Part shown: piece after piece, positions 24,308-33,868 of the stretch
Position numbering within the stretch: the stretch's first letter is position 1
How the letters are laid out: the number at the start of each line of letters is the position of its first letter
DNA from: Diorhabda sublineata
Taxonomy: Eukaryota > Arthropoda > Insecta > Coleoptera > Chrysomelidae
DNA: 64,000 nt
Direction of reading: 5' to 3'
Assembly: GCF_026230105.1 (NCBI RefSeq)
Contig: NC_079475.1
Location: 15,702,125-15,766,124, forward strand
Position numbers and translations under genes: made by a program
The notes under the pieces: generated by a model
Database searches by the model: none
What the model saw: only the letters and a program-made list of their open reading frames with translations
What the model was told of the DNA's origin: nothing

Positions 24308-27300
24308 GATTCTCTATTTTCCTTGGTCAAACCATCACGCGTGAACGGTTGGGCCGATTTCACTGGTTTTTTTTTTGTTGCGTTGGTTATTGTCAGGAGA
24401 AGGTTCTTATGAAAGAGAAAATTTAAAAAATGGCGCGGAAAATTAGAAAATTCAAGAATATTAAATTCTGATATAACCTTTGGACAACTTAAACTTTTTT
24501 AATGTAACATTATGACGTTTGACAGAATGCGTGCTGCAAATATCATCATCATACATGTAAAATAATTAATTTATTATTTCCCACAAAATGGATGTGAGAA
24601 AACTGAATTTATTAAGGTACATCGCGGTTAGTTCAGAACAATTACGCCTGATATTAAAAGTTCAATTTAATATGGAGTTTTGGTAAGTTTGGATAGAATA
24701 ACATGAATACAATAGTTTTCTTTAATTTACAGTTGAATTTTCGTTTTTGAAAATGCCAGCAATTAAACGCTCGAACTTGCAATGCTGCGAGTCAAAGATA
24801 TACAAAAGCAAGTTAAACTGACGAGCAACGTGAAACGCGGAATGAAATTGAACGAAATATACAACATAGAAATGTTGCGTTCAAACCCTATCGAGCTGAT
24901 CAATGAACGTTGTATGCCAATATTGCAAGGCATCTAAGTTTAAAAATAAAGCTCATGGATTGTGTTCCGCGAGCGATCAAGTAAAATTGACGCCATTGGT
25001 ATTGCCACCAGAACCATTACATTGGAAATGGGTCAGATTCTAAACATTTTTTGGCTCATATTCAGCAATACAATAATTGTTTTCAAATGACCTCATTTGG
25101 TGCAACAAAATTTATTCAAGAGAATTTTATACCAACTTTCAAGATTCAGGGTAAAATATATCATTTAATAGGTTTCTTATTGCCAACGCCGAGTGAGTGT
25201 GTGTAAACCTCTCATAACTTTTGAACGACTTGACTAATTTCCTCGCGGTTGACGCCATTCGAAAGGGCGTGACCAAAATTATATTTTGAATACAATTCGG
25301 ACCGGTAGATTTTCAAAAATCTCAAAATAAAATTTCGAAAAAAAATTTTTTTAAATGTTTTTTAGTAATAACTTCTAAACGGTTTTACCGATCGATTCCA
25401 AAATCAATTCGAATTCAATATTCATCGTTAAGACAGGACGTCTGTCGGGTCAGCTACTTATTTATAAATAGATTGATAATAAATACAAATAATTTTATGA
25501 ACTCATTAATAATTAAACTTCATTATCCAATTAGATATCTAATAAATAACCAATATAATTAAAATATTACTTCGTTTGCAATACAAAGTTACTGGTAGTC
25601 TTTTTAAGTTAAAAAAACTACAATATCAGAACCTCTTCCACAAATTTTTGACTTCCATAATAAGTGGATTCTATGGTGCCAACTATTAAGTTAGATTTAC
25701 AAACTCTTTGGTTGGCGTTAGAGCTCTCGTTGGAAACAACTCACAAATTTCTTGACTTTCCTTTGTCATTGGGGACGTAATTGGCGGGCCCTATTCGTAT
25801 CAATTACAAATGTCATTTCACAAAACCACAAAATATTTTTGGTATTTCATTTGCGTGATCAACTCTCCATTTGTTTCAAGTTTCAACATTTTTTTAGATT
25901 TCTTAATGTTGTTTTTATCCGAGTTATGGTTAAACGTGGTCATTGCTGCTGTATATGCGTGGTCATAAGCTAGCTAGGCGCTGGAACTCGAGCGTCGTAC
26001 ATAAAAACTGGCAATTGATCGCCCCACGCTGGAAGTCAATTTTATAATCTTACTTCTCCACCAGGAAACTCCACCAGCTTACTTAACATTCAATAAAAAA
26101 TAGGCGGGAAAGCTGGAAACACCTTATGAATTAAATTAAAAATAAAAATTAAACAATCTAATATTAATACGGACACGATTATTCAAATTAATATTTATTA
26201 CTAAGAAAAATAAAAAAAGTTTCACCACAAATAATAAATTGGTATTAACTGCGTATCCAAAAGAGCACAACGAATAAAATCAGTTATAATTTAAAAACAA
26301 CTCAGATTTCTATATATTAAAAAAAGACTGGGGCTTATCCATGGAAATCCGGGATGGTTGCAGCCCTCAACTAGATTCCCAATTGTTGGAGTTGAGTTAA
26401 ATTAGTTTCTTGTGGTGTACCGGTTGAATCCTTTGGATGTGGTTGAAACTCGAACCAGGCAGCTGTAGAACAGCGAATATAAAGAATAAAATTACCACAA
26501 ATTTACTTTGATTCGTATGTAGATAGGTAGAGGAAGAATTAGATTCAATTTCTCGAATGGAATGGGAGGTCGATTACAATTTTTTCAATAACTCGAAAGT
26601 TAGAATAAATTAATCCGAAGCAACTTCTGTGCCACGTGAACACAGGATTATTCAAAACGTAACAAGCCAAATGGCATGGTTACACTCCCAGCGTGACCTT
26701 GAATGCGAGCGAGGGTGTTTATGTTTATATATCACAACGAAGGCGTCAGCACTGGCATAAAAGTGTATTAATTGACCTTTAGAACTCCAAGTTGTCTGTT
26801 TCTTAATCCTCTTCTTCTTAATTGATATTTCATTCAAATCCTGTTTGACTATGATTGTAACTGAAACATTAGAAACAGTATCGACGTAATTGTCTATTGT
26901 GATTAGAGGAACAGCAATGTCGTCTTTATCAAAGATACATTCCAATCCCTTGTTATCAGTGCGCAGGAGATTGCTGTTTCTTTAACCACGTTAATTTTAA
27001 TAAAAATAATTTCGCTTCTATGTAAACCGAACTCAAAAACGTTTTGCCAGCGAACGTTCAACACGTTACCGATAGGTAGCGGTAGAGCACTAAGCGTCCA
27101 TATTGTTTCAATTGGCCAATGTACTGGTGTAAATTTCTGAATACAACCCGTATGTTTACTTATTAATTTTCCTTATTTAGAATTGCAGATATCTGGAGAA
27201 AATGGACTTGGACGAATGTGTCCTCATAACAGATGCCACTCTTATTCATTTAGCTATGGGTTGTCCAAGAATTGAATATTTGGTAAGGATATTTTCCGAA

Positions 27301-30300
27301 AAGTAATGGATACGTTACACTTAATGCCCACACCGTTCCACAGTTATCAATTATTTACTATTTCGCCCATAAAATATCGATGCTTCATATCTTTCATCAA
27401 AACGTGAGGATAATTCAATGATGGTCACTTTTCACAATCGCCAAAAATCTCAAAAAAAAATTGATGAGAAGTATTTTGAATTAATATTTTATACATTCCA
27501 TCTGAAATATTCTTTCCGAACGAATATGGTTCAAAATGTTCACTTCACCGATAAGGCTTCTTTACTTTACCAGAATGGGAAAGGAGGGCGTTAAGTGGAA
27601 CGTATCTAATATATTTTTTTTGTAGGGGTTGGTAACATTTTAACAAAGCGGTGTCCGTGCAATTTTGAATCTGGATATTCAGTCTATAAACTCTACTTCA
27701 TCTCGTTTTCGGTGCATAACTAAGATTACCGTAAATATAAACTTTTCACAAAAAAAAAACATTCATAATAGATCATTTAAATATTTAATTTACCGTACCA
27801 AATTCGTTTATCGACATGTCTGTAAAATATTATAAACCACTTGGTTGAACATACTGAACACACTGCTTGTTTCGATAACCAAGTTATCGTCCTTAGAGAT
27901 TGACTATAAACTTAAACCTATTAACTTGACTTACCTGTTTTGTAGTAAATTTTCTCACCGATAAACCTTCTACCGCGAAAAATAATTCCAGCGGGAAAAC
28001 CTTCTTGGCGGGAATCTTCAATTATTGGATAATCCTAAGGTTAAAATACCAAATTTCGAAAAGAGTGATATATATGAAATTAACTGTAGTGATTCCGCCA
28101 GGAAGTATATTGGGCAGACTAAGAGATCAGTTAATGTCCGGTTTAAAGATCACAATTTAAAATATAGACGATCATGCTGCCAATCACAATCATGACATAA
28201 ATATTAATAATGTAAAATTGAAAAAAAAATTTATCCAATAATAAATTGTTGGACGCATCTGGAAGCATTGAAATTGTTAGATGTAAGAACAGCTCAAATA
28301 GGGACAAAGGGCCTATATTTAAGGAGTAAATGTGAAGATTCCGGCCAAGGAGGTTTTCCTGTTGGAATTATTTTCCACTGGAGAAGTTTAATTCAGTCTC
28401 TAAAGACGATAACTTGGATATCGAAACGCGTAATTGTGAGCGTTGGTGTGGTGTTAGTGTAAACAGTATTTTCAGTATGAATATCAACAACGGTACCAAA
28501 AACTCCAATTTAGTTAGTTAAACACATAGGTTTAAATACAGGGTGAGACATTAGAAACTTTACATACTTTTACCATATCGCACCTCCAATCAAATAGTAT
28601 CATAAATCAAATAATTAGAACATATCTTTTATTGTATTATTGGTGCTAGGAAATTTGTAAATTTTTTCTCAAATAACGTCATATGTAGTTGCTATTGCGG
28701 TAACTTTGTCAGTTTTTGAGTTATCATTCTAAGAGTGAAAAATATAAAACAGAATTAATTTCAAACGCGTATCACTCGATAGTTATTTCTTTGACTTACG
28801 ACACTATTTAAGCGGTGGTTCGATATGTAGAATCTCTCAATAAGGATACTACTACCACTGGTCCTACGGTCCTCAAAGAGCCTTGGACTCGTCTACCACA
28901 TTCCTCAAGTCATCACTGTCCAAAGCTCGGCGTCTCCATCCTCTCATACCTAACTCCCGAAGATCTTCTTCGACAACATCCAGACATCGTTTGCGCAGTC
29001 GCCGATCCTCGAGCTTCTGCCAGTACGATTTTCCACACGCTCCAAGTGGCCTAGCCATCTGAGTCTGGCTCTCTTGAGTTCTGTTAGCAGGCTGGGGCCT
29101 TCATACAGCCGGTAGAGCTCGGTGTTTGTACGTCTGCGCCTCACGCTAACGTACATGACAACCGGGCTGAGAATTGTGCGATAGATCCGCTTTTTCGTTC
29201 TCCAATTTCACACCTTCTTTTATTTCTATAGAGTCGTAAATATTTCCAAGGAGGATAGCTATATTAATATTTTGGTTGTATCCACCATAAATGTCGGAAT
29301 ATGTTGTCATTTGATGAACGGTATCGGGTAAACTTGTAATTCCTTTAGATACACAGAAAGCAATTTGTTCGAAACCTCTGCCATCAATCGCTTCGTGTCA
29401 CACGAAACATTTTGAAAGATCATTGGAAACGCTACAGTCCTAAATGGTTAAATTGTATACAGTTAACATAAGTTTGTTTGTTAAATACGGTACAAGTAAC
29501 ATCTGTTGAAGTCAAATACAAGTACCCGTTTGCTATGATCTTCTTCAGCCTTTGTTTTATCGCCCCTTTTATTGCCGTAAGCTTCATCCGCTTTCCCTAC
29601 GTTTGCCATCTCCGAAATAAGAATATTAAATAATATAATAAGTAGGTAAAACAGCATATTAAACACATATGGTATTGCCAATCTTAAATTTAGTAATTTT
29701 GATGCCAAATTAAATTAGAGCAGTTTTGGCAGCTGTCAAAATTAAAATTATTAGCGTATTCTTACCTAGAGATTACATATGCCATAACGTATTTTATTTT
29801 GCCAACTTTGAGAAAATACAATGTTGACATATGTCATTATAGCTTCAAGAAATACTAGCTTACGAGAATGGCTCCAGAAATACCTGGTCCAACAAAGAAA
29901 ACACAAAAATATATTTATTTTTCAACGTAACCTCCTTTTAACTCCTTACACTATTCCCAGTGATGTTCAATTACTTCCATACCCTTTTTATAATAAGAAT
30001 GGTCGAGCTCCTCACTTCTTCATTGTTAGCAAATCTTTGATCACTGAACAATTTTTTCACGTCTAAGATAGAAAATAATCCGAGGGGCGAATAGGGGGCA
30101 TGGGGTATCAATACAAACTTTAATTCCTTAATTTTGGCTATTGCAATAACGGATGTGAGAGCTGATGTATTGTCTTGATGAAACAATACTTTCTTCTTAG
30201 CCAAATGCGACCGTTTTTGCTTGATTTCTTCACTCAAACGCTGCAATAAAATCGCATAATACTCTCCGTTGAAAATTTTTCCTTTTTCAAGATCCTCAAT

Positions 30301-31875
30301 GAAAAAACGACGCCAAGTCTGCAGATGGAACGGTCTTTGCCTTCTTTGGAGCAGATTCCCTCTTTTCAGTTCATTGTTTTGATTCTTCTTTCGTTTCGAG
30401 TGTGAATTGATAGACCCACGTTTCATCCATGGTGATAAAACGGCCTGTGACATATCTTGTTCCATTGTGATTGAACGCGGCACCCATCTTGCGCACAGCT
30501 TTCTCATGTCCAAATTTTCACTTAATATGCGATGTACCGCACTTTTTGAAATGTCTACTACATCTACTATCCCGCGCACTTTCAGGCGACAATCCTCTAG
30601 TACCGTTTTTTGGATTATCTTCAACATTTCTGGAGTCATCACCTCATTTAGTCGATCACTGCTATGCTGATCTTCGCAGGTCGTACGACCTCCAATAAAC
30701 TCAGCTACTCAATATTTTAATGTTGATAACGAACTAACAGACTCACCCAGAGTAGAATCTAGTGCCTCTCAAATATTGTATCACATAACGATGACCAATT
30801 TTTTCCATGCTTACAAATTCACTGAAAACGTTCACTATTGATGGCTGGCAAACAAATACCAAGTAACTACCGCCATCTCTAGGTCAGGCCAGATACTTCT
30901 GGGACCATCTTCTTATAAGAAATAGTGGGACATAACTCATTTTGTCACCTTATAAAGCAGAAAAAATTAGTCAGAGGGTGTAAAAATCTCAAAATCTCAT
31001 CATCAAACTACAGATTTATAAAATTAGGTGAAAAATTTAAAAAAAATTATGTGATTTCTCTTTTAGACTTTGTCTCACTGCGAATTAATAACTGATGAAG
31101 GAATTCGTCATTTGTCCATGTCGCCTTGTGCAGCCGAAAATTTAACAGTTTTAGAATTAGACAATTGCCCTCTAATAACAGATGCTTCTTTGGAACATTT
31201 AACTTCTTGCCATAATTTGCAACGAGTAGAATTGTATGATTGTCAACTAATAACTAGGGTTGGAATCCGAAGACTTAGAGTAAGTTCATTTAAAAGTTTT
31301 TATTTTTTTTTAATTCGATTTCATAAAAAAGTTGGTTGATTCGATTTAATTCCACGTTAATGTTTTAGTCCTTAATCAAAAATATAGTTTGGCTATTGTG
31401 GCTTTAGCCTATGTAATGTTTATAATGCAGGGGATTCATTTTATTTAAATTGGTCAACATTTGTTTTGATGCCCTTCATGTAAGATTGGTTTTGGCTATA
31501 TTAATGATCAGAATTTATGAAACAATCAATTATTTTGTAAAATTTACTATCGTTCAAATACCTATTTTTATTTTACATTATAAACATGAAAGAAAATAGC
31601 AAAAATTTATGTAACGTCAGTTTTGCTTTTAAAAATTAGAATACAGCGAAGTAAATAGAAAGGGAAATGTTTTTCGTATTCATTTATAATGCTTCTATTC
31701 ATGGGGTGAATTAATAGACACTGTCTCTTACGTTCTTAATTTATTTAAACCCTTAACTAACTTATAATAATTCACTTATCACTAACTTAAATAATTTATT
31801 AAAATTCTTCGATTACTTCTCGTTCTGTTCACTTCGACTATTTATTATAAACTGAACTAAACTGCGCTACAAAAA

Positions 31876-31947
<72 letters not shown>

Positions 31948-31951
31948 ATAT

Positions 31952-32011
<60 letters not shown>

Positions 32012-32439
32012 TCTGAAAAAATTCCATGAGTTCAAGAAAAATAAAGAAGCAAATAAATAAATAGACCTTTCTAAAAATTGTCCAAAAGAAGCAATGGAAA
32101 TAAACCGCTTGCTATAAAAAACTGATAAAAACAAAGATCAAACGAATTCCGGGTAATTCAGCAACGGCAGCGCCTTCGCCGAATTTTAGAATTCTAGTAT
32201 ATCCAAGCAGGAGTGGCGCCAGGGCGAAGATGAGCTCCTAACAATATGTTATATTTCAATATATTTTCAACGCATTCCATCAGCTTTTCTTTTATAATTT
32301 TTTAGAATACCATCTCTTTTTAACCCATTAATACCCAGAACTATTTTTATCGAAAAATTTTCATTACAATACCTTACTATTAAAGTATGCAGGGTGTTCC
32401 GGGACTTGATGCCAAAAATTCAGGAGTAGATGAAAATAA

Positions 32440-32505
<66 letters not shown>

Positions 32506-33517
32506 GTGAAAATAATATTATGACAAAAAAAATTCTCGATTCGAACGATTCCTCGTTTCTTACAACATGCCTTTGAGCGCTAAACAGAATGAACGCGGGC
32601 ATGACACGTTCTAGATGTCAAAGATAGTTCAACTTGTTGTGAAACTGTGATAACACACACAATGATCGCGCTTGTACGCGCTCTTAACGTCGGATTTAAC
32701 CAACTTTTTACGCGCAGATCGTTGTTGAACGTCAAAAACATAACCTCACTTTTCTAGTGTAGTTTGTTGCTGCAGATACACTGAAAAATGATTTCTCTGA
32801 GTGAAAGACTGTTGAGAGTACTACATTTATATATGTGCGCATGTGTATCGTTGATGATTAGTCGCCTGTCACGATCTTATATACGTCTTGCCAAATTATG
32901 CGATATCCAATGCGAACAAATCTTCTTGACAGCCAAATGTTGCGAATGGAATTAAAGCCCGGTTATGACTCAATCTCACATAAAATTCAACGTGTAGCAA
33001 AATGTTACCACGATTTAATGCTGAAAACAAGTCTAAACGAGTTGATTGGTTAAATCCACTTCGAAAGTGGTAAAGATTCATTTTTTGACTGAGTGTCTGT
33101 AACTCCAATAGGACTCGCATGACAACATGTTCTGAGTACGTCCACCATTAAAAATGTCAAACTAATGATAATGTCAGATTTGATATATTCAGTGTTGTCA
33201 TATCTCAAAACTTAAGTAGCAACTCTTGAAAATATAAAAATTTGCAAAGATAACCAGGGCAACAAAACATTTTATGTAGAACTTTGTAATTTTTATTTAT
33301 TTTTAATAGATGTAGGAATGATTATTTTTTTTTTGGAATACGTTAATGGAAAAACTTAATTTGTATTTTTTCAGGTAATACTATAAAACTAATTATCTAT
33401 ATTTTTCAGAGTCATTTACCAAATATAAAAGTTCATGCTTACTTCGCACCTGTGACTCCTCCACCAATACCTGGGGGTAATCGACCGAGGTACTGTAGGT
33501 GTTGTGCGATACTATGA
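9270..33517 (+). CDS. F-box and leucine-rich-repeat protein, FBXL20/FBXL2 orthologue (seven coding exons)
   Basis: Exons: 9270-9299, 19688-19885, 22492-22953, 23974-24165, 27181-27282, 31067-31279, 33410-33517. They total 1305 nt (434 aa), and every junction is phase 0 with GT/AG borders. The 10-codon first exon ('MIYAGRNKFE') is chosen because it splices in frame to 'FNKVFVEDEALINKKLP' and resembles the short start of vertebrate FBXL20. Residues about 24-66 are the F-box ('LPKELLLRIFSYLD'), which would bind Skp1 in an SCF ubiquitin ligase. The rest is a run of cysteine-containing leucine-rich repeats that select substrate ('LSHCELITDEGIRHL', 'LELDNCPLITDASLEHL'). The C-terminus 'RYCRCCAIL' ends in a CaaX box (CAIL). 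Leucine at the last position predicts geranylgeranylation and membrane attachment, as in human FBXL2/20. The introns are swollen by transposons, but no exon is damaged. Confidence 0.97.
9300..10075. other. Intron DNA, nothing recognised
   Basis: Start of the 10.4-kb first intron of the FBXL gene. AT-rich with no supported element. The ORF at 9628-9813 is low-complexity and unlike any family I know. Confidence 0.4.
10078..10470 (+). mobile_element. Chimeric relic: LINE endonuclease fragment joined to Tc1 transposase C-terminus
   Basis: Positions 10083-10260 read, with stops, like an APE-type LINE endonuclease ('IMIGALNCRVGREANN', 'NNNGECLLAL', then an 'HRCTWIQNT' segment). At about 10272 it changes without a gap to the Tc1 transposase signature 'QNLNPIEHFWDELRDR', with the third acidic residue, and a degraded tail to about 10440. 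The two fragments belong to different TE classes, so this is either an insertion scar or a recombination junction. Confidence 0.6.
10480..11395. other. Intron DNA with a small direct duplication
   Basis: AT-rich intron DNA. Around 11142-11196 the phrase 'GTGAAAGCTTTTCTATATCAAT' occurs twice in tandem with a short spacer. No gene is supported. Confidence 0.4.
11400..12450 (+). mobile_element. mariner transposase pseudogene interrupted by a solo LTR
   Basis: The first part (11439-11628) contains 'RRVECCERFLELCREDQ' and 'VTKSTKGVMATI'. The frame resumes after the LTR with 'FWD', a stop, and 'EGIFLID'. Positions 12221-12430 give 'LLHDNAPIHTT' and 'QPPYSSDIAPTDYFLF', the second and third catalytic acids of a DDD mariner. 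Stops and small deletions (shortened spacing between the acids) show a dead copy. Outer inverted repeats were not located. Confidence 0.8.
11629..12094 (+). mobile_element. Solo LTR (Gypsy-like), 466 bp, family A copy 1
   Basis: Begins TG and ends CA, and is flanked by the 4-bp direct repeat ATAT (11625-11628 and 12095-12098). Removing it with one ATAT restores the mariner reading frame exactly across the junction, which fixes both ends. It contains several AATAAA-like motifs. Three further related copies lie at 31.7, 52.7 and 55.9 kb. A 4-bp duplication and TG/CA ends fit Ty3/Gypsy LTRs. No internal retroviral-type genes are present. Confidence 0.85.
12640..12780 (+). mobile_element. Helitron 3' terminus
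   Basis: Ends in CTAG followed by T, with a GACAG/CTGTC hairpin (8-nt loop) 11 nt before the end: the classic Helitron 3' structure. A near-identical end lies at 25432-25457. The 5' part of this copy was not recognised; it may be short or truncated. Confidence 0.7.
12961..13409. mobile_element. Palindromic MITE with long terminal inverted repeats and TA target duplication
   Basis: The ends read GTCCGGGAGCCAG and, on the other strand, GTCCGGGTGCCAG, flanked on both sides by TA (12959-12960, 13410-13411). The inverted similarity extends over most of the 449 bp (for example 'GAACGTAATCTGCGGCTCGG' against 'GAACGTCAGCTGCGGCTCGG' on the opposite strand), so the single strand could fold back nearly completely. 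There is no coding capacity. TA duplication suggests mobilisation by a Tc1/mariner transposase. Confidence 0.75.
13485..15225. repeat. Inverted-repeat element, family B copy 1, containing Penelope-like sequence and a nested hAT MITE
   Basis: The left arm (about 13490-13550, 'GAGGCTACTAAAAAGTGCCA') and right arm (about 15125-15215, inverted) match each other and match the repeat at 49.92-50.19 kb. The arms plausibly are inverted pseudo-LTRs of a Penelope-like element, because a Penelope-type hairpin/ribozyme-like motif lies at 13755-13812. No reverse-transcriptase frame remains. The hAT element at 14572-15113 is a later insertion. Confidence 0.5.
14572..15113. mobile_element. Non-autonomous hAT element (MITE)
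   Basis: Terminal inverted repeats of the form TAGAGATGTGTCGATACC (left) and TAAGGATGAGTCGATTCTCG (right, inverted) enclose 542 bp. The flanking octamers GTAAACAC and TTAAATAC match at 6 of 8 positions, fitting the 8-bp target duplication of hAT elements. Subterminal repeats of the GATACCGATAC type are visible at both ends. No transposase is present. Confidence 0.7.
15228..15365. repeat. Diverged tandem duplication of about 75 bp
   Basis: Two adjacent units share the order 'CTCTACAT.TGGTA.AA..TATGT.AA' followed by 'GTTCCTCAT' and 'TTACC'. The function is unknown. Similar wording recurs near 13470 and 28558, so the unit belongs to a dispersed repeat. Confidence 0.4.
15586..16641 (+). mobile_element. 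mariner element (DD34D), degraded copy with both ends
   Basis: Flanked by TA at 15584-15585 and 16642-16643. The inverted termini are CGAGAATGGTCCTAGAAAT and CGAGGATGGTCCCAGAAAT. The ORF pieces are frameshifted but recognisable: 'SIVKIFPSSVWQCFTE', 'KKAQTVPSAYKIMESVFWDA', 'NGECYANLLQRLSEEIEQ', and 'ELAPSDYFLFPDLKKWLG' with the third catalytic aspartate. At 1056 bp it is shorter than a full 1.3-kb mariner; the N-terminal DNA-binding region is largely lost. Confidence 0.9.
16650..17215. other. Intron DNA, nothing recognised
   Basis: AT-rich, between a mariner and a LINE fragment. The small minus-strand ORF at 16951-17190 has no recognisable family. Confidence 0.4.
17220..17550 (+). mobile_element. 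Jockey-clade LINE RT fragment
   Basis: In pieces, positions 17270-17340 give 'VAIGGNKGVLQGWILSSTL' (family VPQGSVLSPTL), and 17392-17540 give 'GKRNLIEFNAAKTQAAVF', the WGxxNLVxFNxxKTQ motif that follows the YADD box. The YADD region itself is deleted. Non-functional. Confidence 0.7.
17930..19590. repeat. Long imperfect inverted repeat (foldback-type element) with a mariner copy inside
   Basis: About 390 bp at 17930-18322 are repeated in inverted orientation at about 19195-19590 (for example 'TTTAATACCGAAAATTGAAG' on the left, and its complement near 19435). A third copy of the inner arm segment (19110-19240) lies in direct orientation relative to the left arm, giving a nested hairpin at 19140-19300. 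The mariner at 18325-19090 interrupts the element. No coding sequence of its own. Confidence 0.7.
18325..19090 (-). mobile_element. Internally deleted mariner element
   Basis: TA lies on both sides (18323-18324, 19091-19092). The terminal inverted repeats are about 28 bp, containing 'TCTGGCTATTAAATAAC' at both ends. The transposase N-terminus ('TPTECYKLLQEAYGDNSLSR', then 'RVFKWCKRFSDGRES') and C-terminus ('SALKGARFESMEAMKQK', 'DFQHCFDQWKKRMERC') remain on the minus strand. The catalytic middle is deleted, so the copy cannot transpose by itself. Confidence 0.9.
20430..21260 (+). mobile_element. piggyBac transposase pseudogene with an inserted Penelope-like 3' fragment
   Basis: Positions 20595-20740 read 'GGTGTILKHRISKDCKLM' and 'KWMDNSVVA', the TGTIRxNRI...W.DN.VV block. 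Positions 20890-20960 read 'KPPIIFTYSKSMEGIDRMDQ' (family YNxxMGGVDRMDQ), followed by degraded text matching 'SINNAW...YRLSQRGK' to about 21125. Between the two blocks (20770-20825) about 45 nt match the Penelope-like 3' sequence seen at 28.42 and 38.61 kb. Multiple frameshifts; dead. Confidence 0.75.
21765..22255. repeat. Diverged tandem duplication in FBXL intron 2
   Basis: The module 'GACCAAGATTGAGGTTAAG' plus 'TTTGGGTTCTTGGTAAAGTGG' plus 'AAGTTGGT' plus 'ATTCATAAATT' occurs at about 21808-21895 and again at 22125-22200. A partial third copy lies at 22215-22250. The spacing is about 315 and 95 bp. Origin and function are unknown. Confidence 0.6.
22954..23973. other. FBXL intron 3, nothing recognised
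   Basis: About 1 kb of AT-rich intron. It contains a short (AAC)n run near 23250 and no identifiable mobile element. Confidence 0.5.
24235..25457 (+). mobile_element. Helitron with remnant of the Rep/helicase N-terminal ORF
   Basis: Starts TC after an A at 24234, immediately entering a TA microsatellite (24236-24303). Ends at 25457 with a GACAG/CTGTC hairpin and CTAC (canonical CTAG), followed by T. The body from 24751 encodes the Helitron N-terminal region in pieces: 'MPAIKRSNL', a 'RCQYCKASKFKNKAHGLC'-like zinc motif, 'FLAHIQQYNNCFQMTSFGA', and 'FIPTFKIQGKIYHLIG'. It lies in FBXL intron 4. The Rep catalytic and helicase domains are absent. Confidence 0.85.
25460..27180. other. FBXL intron 4 remainder, no gene recognised
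   Basis: AT-rich intron. The minus-strand ORF at 26652-26945 (97 codons, basic 'KKKRIKK' core) has no family I recognise. Its lysine-rich low-complexity composition makes it doubtful, though it could be part of an unknown repeat. Confidence 0.4.
27940..28520 (+). mobile_element. Penelope-like retroelement fragment with GIY-YIG endonuclease remnant and inverted flanks
   Basis: Positions 28020-28170 translate to 'LDNPKVKIPNFEKSDIYEIN' followed by 'CSDSARKYIGQTKRSVNVRF', the GIY-YIG endonuclease that ends Penelope-like reverse transcriptases. A 75-bp flank (27945-28015) recurs inverted at 28332-28410, typical of the inverted pseudo-LTRs of these elements. A 3' sequence (28385-28515) is shared with 38.57 kb and partly with 20.77 kb. 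The reverse-transcriptase part is missing. Confidence 0.8.
28830..29200 (-). mobile_element. Non-LTR retrotransposon fragment, ORF2 C-terminus
   Basis: Minus-strand reading: 'KRIYRTILSPVVMYVS' then, after a deletion, 'RRRRTNTELYRLYEGPSLL' and 'KRARLRWLGHLERVENR', the conserved tail after the RT domain. It is related to, but not the same as, the fragment at 1-440. GC-rich compared with the surrounding intron. Confidence 0.75.
29205..29860. other. FBXL intron 5 segment, nothing recognised
   Basis: AT-rich. A minus-strand ORF at 29481-29708 contains a hydrophobic start but no recognisable domain, and is probably chance. Confidence 0.35.
29863..30913 (-). mobile_element. mariner element (DD34D), degraded, same family as 15.6 kb
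   Basis: TA flanks both ends. The inverted termini match those at 15.6 kb (CGAGAATGGCTCCAGAAAT left; AGAAGATGGTCCCAGAAG right, inverted). A 223-codon open frame (29971-30642) covers 'RIVDVVDISKSAVHRILSE'-like and HTH sequences, 'GEYYAILLQRLSEEIKQK', 'KKVLFHQDNTSALTSVIAIA' and 'PHAPYSP'. The frame has drifted around the first and third catalytic sites ('GLFSILDVKK' instead of LAPSDYFLF...), so it is inactive. Confidence 0.9.
31668..32243 (+). repeat. LTR-like repeat family A, copy 2, with compound CT/TA microsatellite
   Basis: From 31700 ('TGGGGTGAATTAATAGACAC', 'TGTCTCTTACGTTCTTAATT') to ACA at 32243 the order of motifs matches the solo LTR at 11629-12094. The left edge is less certain. At the place where copy 1 reads 'CTTATATATC', this copy has a (CT)n then (TA)n expansion (31876-32010). 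Confidence 0.7.
32441..32503. repeat. TA microsatellite
   Basis: About 30 uninterrupted TA units in FBXL intron 6, next to a TTAACCC sequence (32324) that resembles a piggyBac end. Confidence 0.9.
32504..33409. other. FBXL intron 6 remainder, nothing recognised
   Basis: Slightly more GC-rich stretch at 32560-33130 with overlapping ORFs on both strands and no recognisable domain; possibly an unknown repeat. The last coding exon begins after TTTTTCAG at 33409. Confidence 0.4.
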
Positions 33518-33868
33518 GCTTATTGCTCGTTTGGATTCCAAGAAGATTATTCGCCACATGCTTAACACTATCTTGATCGAAATTTCTATAGTGTTGGAGA
33601 TCAAGGCTAATGTAAGCTATTTTTCCTACACTTTCTTTTTTGGTGAAGTATAGATTTGAGGCCAAAATTGTCAACGATTGGAACGACTTCAATAATAACA
33701 AGAGCTTGGAACAAAAATAAGATCTTGTGGTAAATCGCCTTAAGCGGGGTTATAAATTTACTGTCGGTAAACAAAATATCGAGAACACAATATATTTACA
33801 ATGATATGATACTCATTTATATAAATTTTCGTATCTACCATGCTAAGTGTGTATAATTTATTGTTTCA
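33518..33868 (+). other. Probable 3'UTR of the FBXL gene
   Basis: Follows the stop codon at 33515-33517. No canonical AATAAA was found close by, only AATAAG at about 33715, so the poly(A) site is not placed. Confidence 0.35.

Noticed and set aside
26652..26945. 97-codon minus-strand ORF as a possible gene nested in the FBXL intron
   Set aside because: No recognisable domain and no splice or promoter evidence; left as unassigned.
28385..28430. Second hammerhead-like motif in the 28-kb Penelope-like fragment
   Set aside because: CTAAAGA replaces CTGAAGA, and the helix III/cleavage GTC part is missing; only the hairpin remains.
31838..32134. 98-codon ORF encoding IYIYIY repeats
   Set aside because: Translation of the TA microsatellite.
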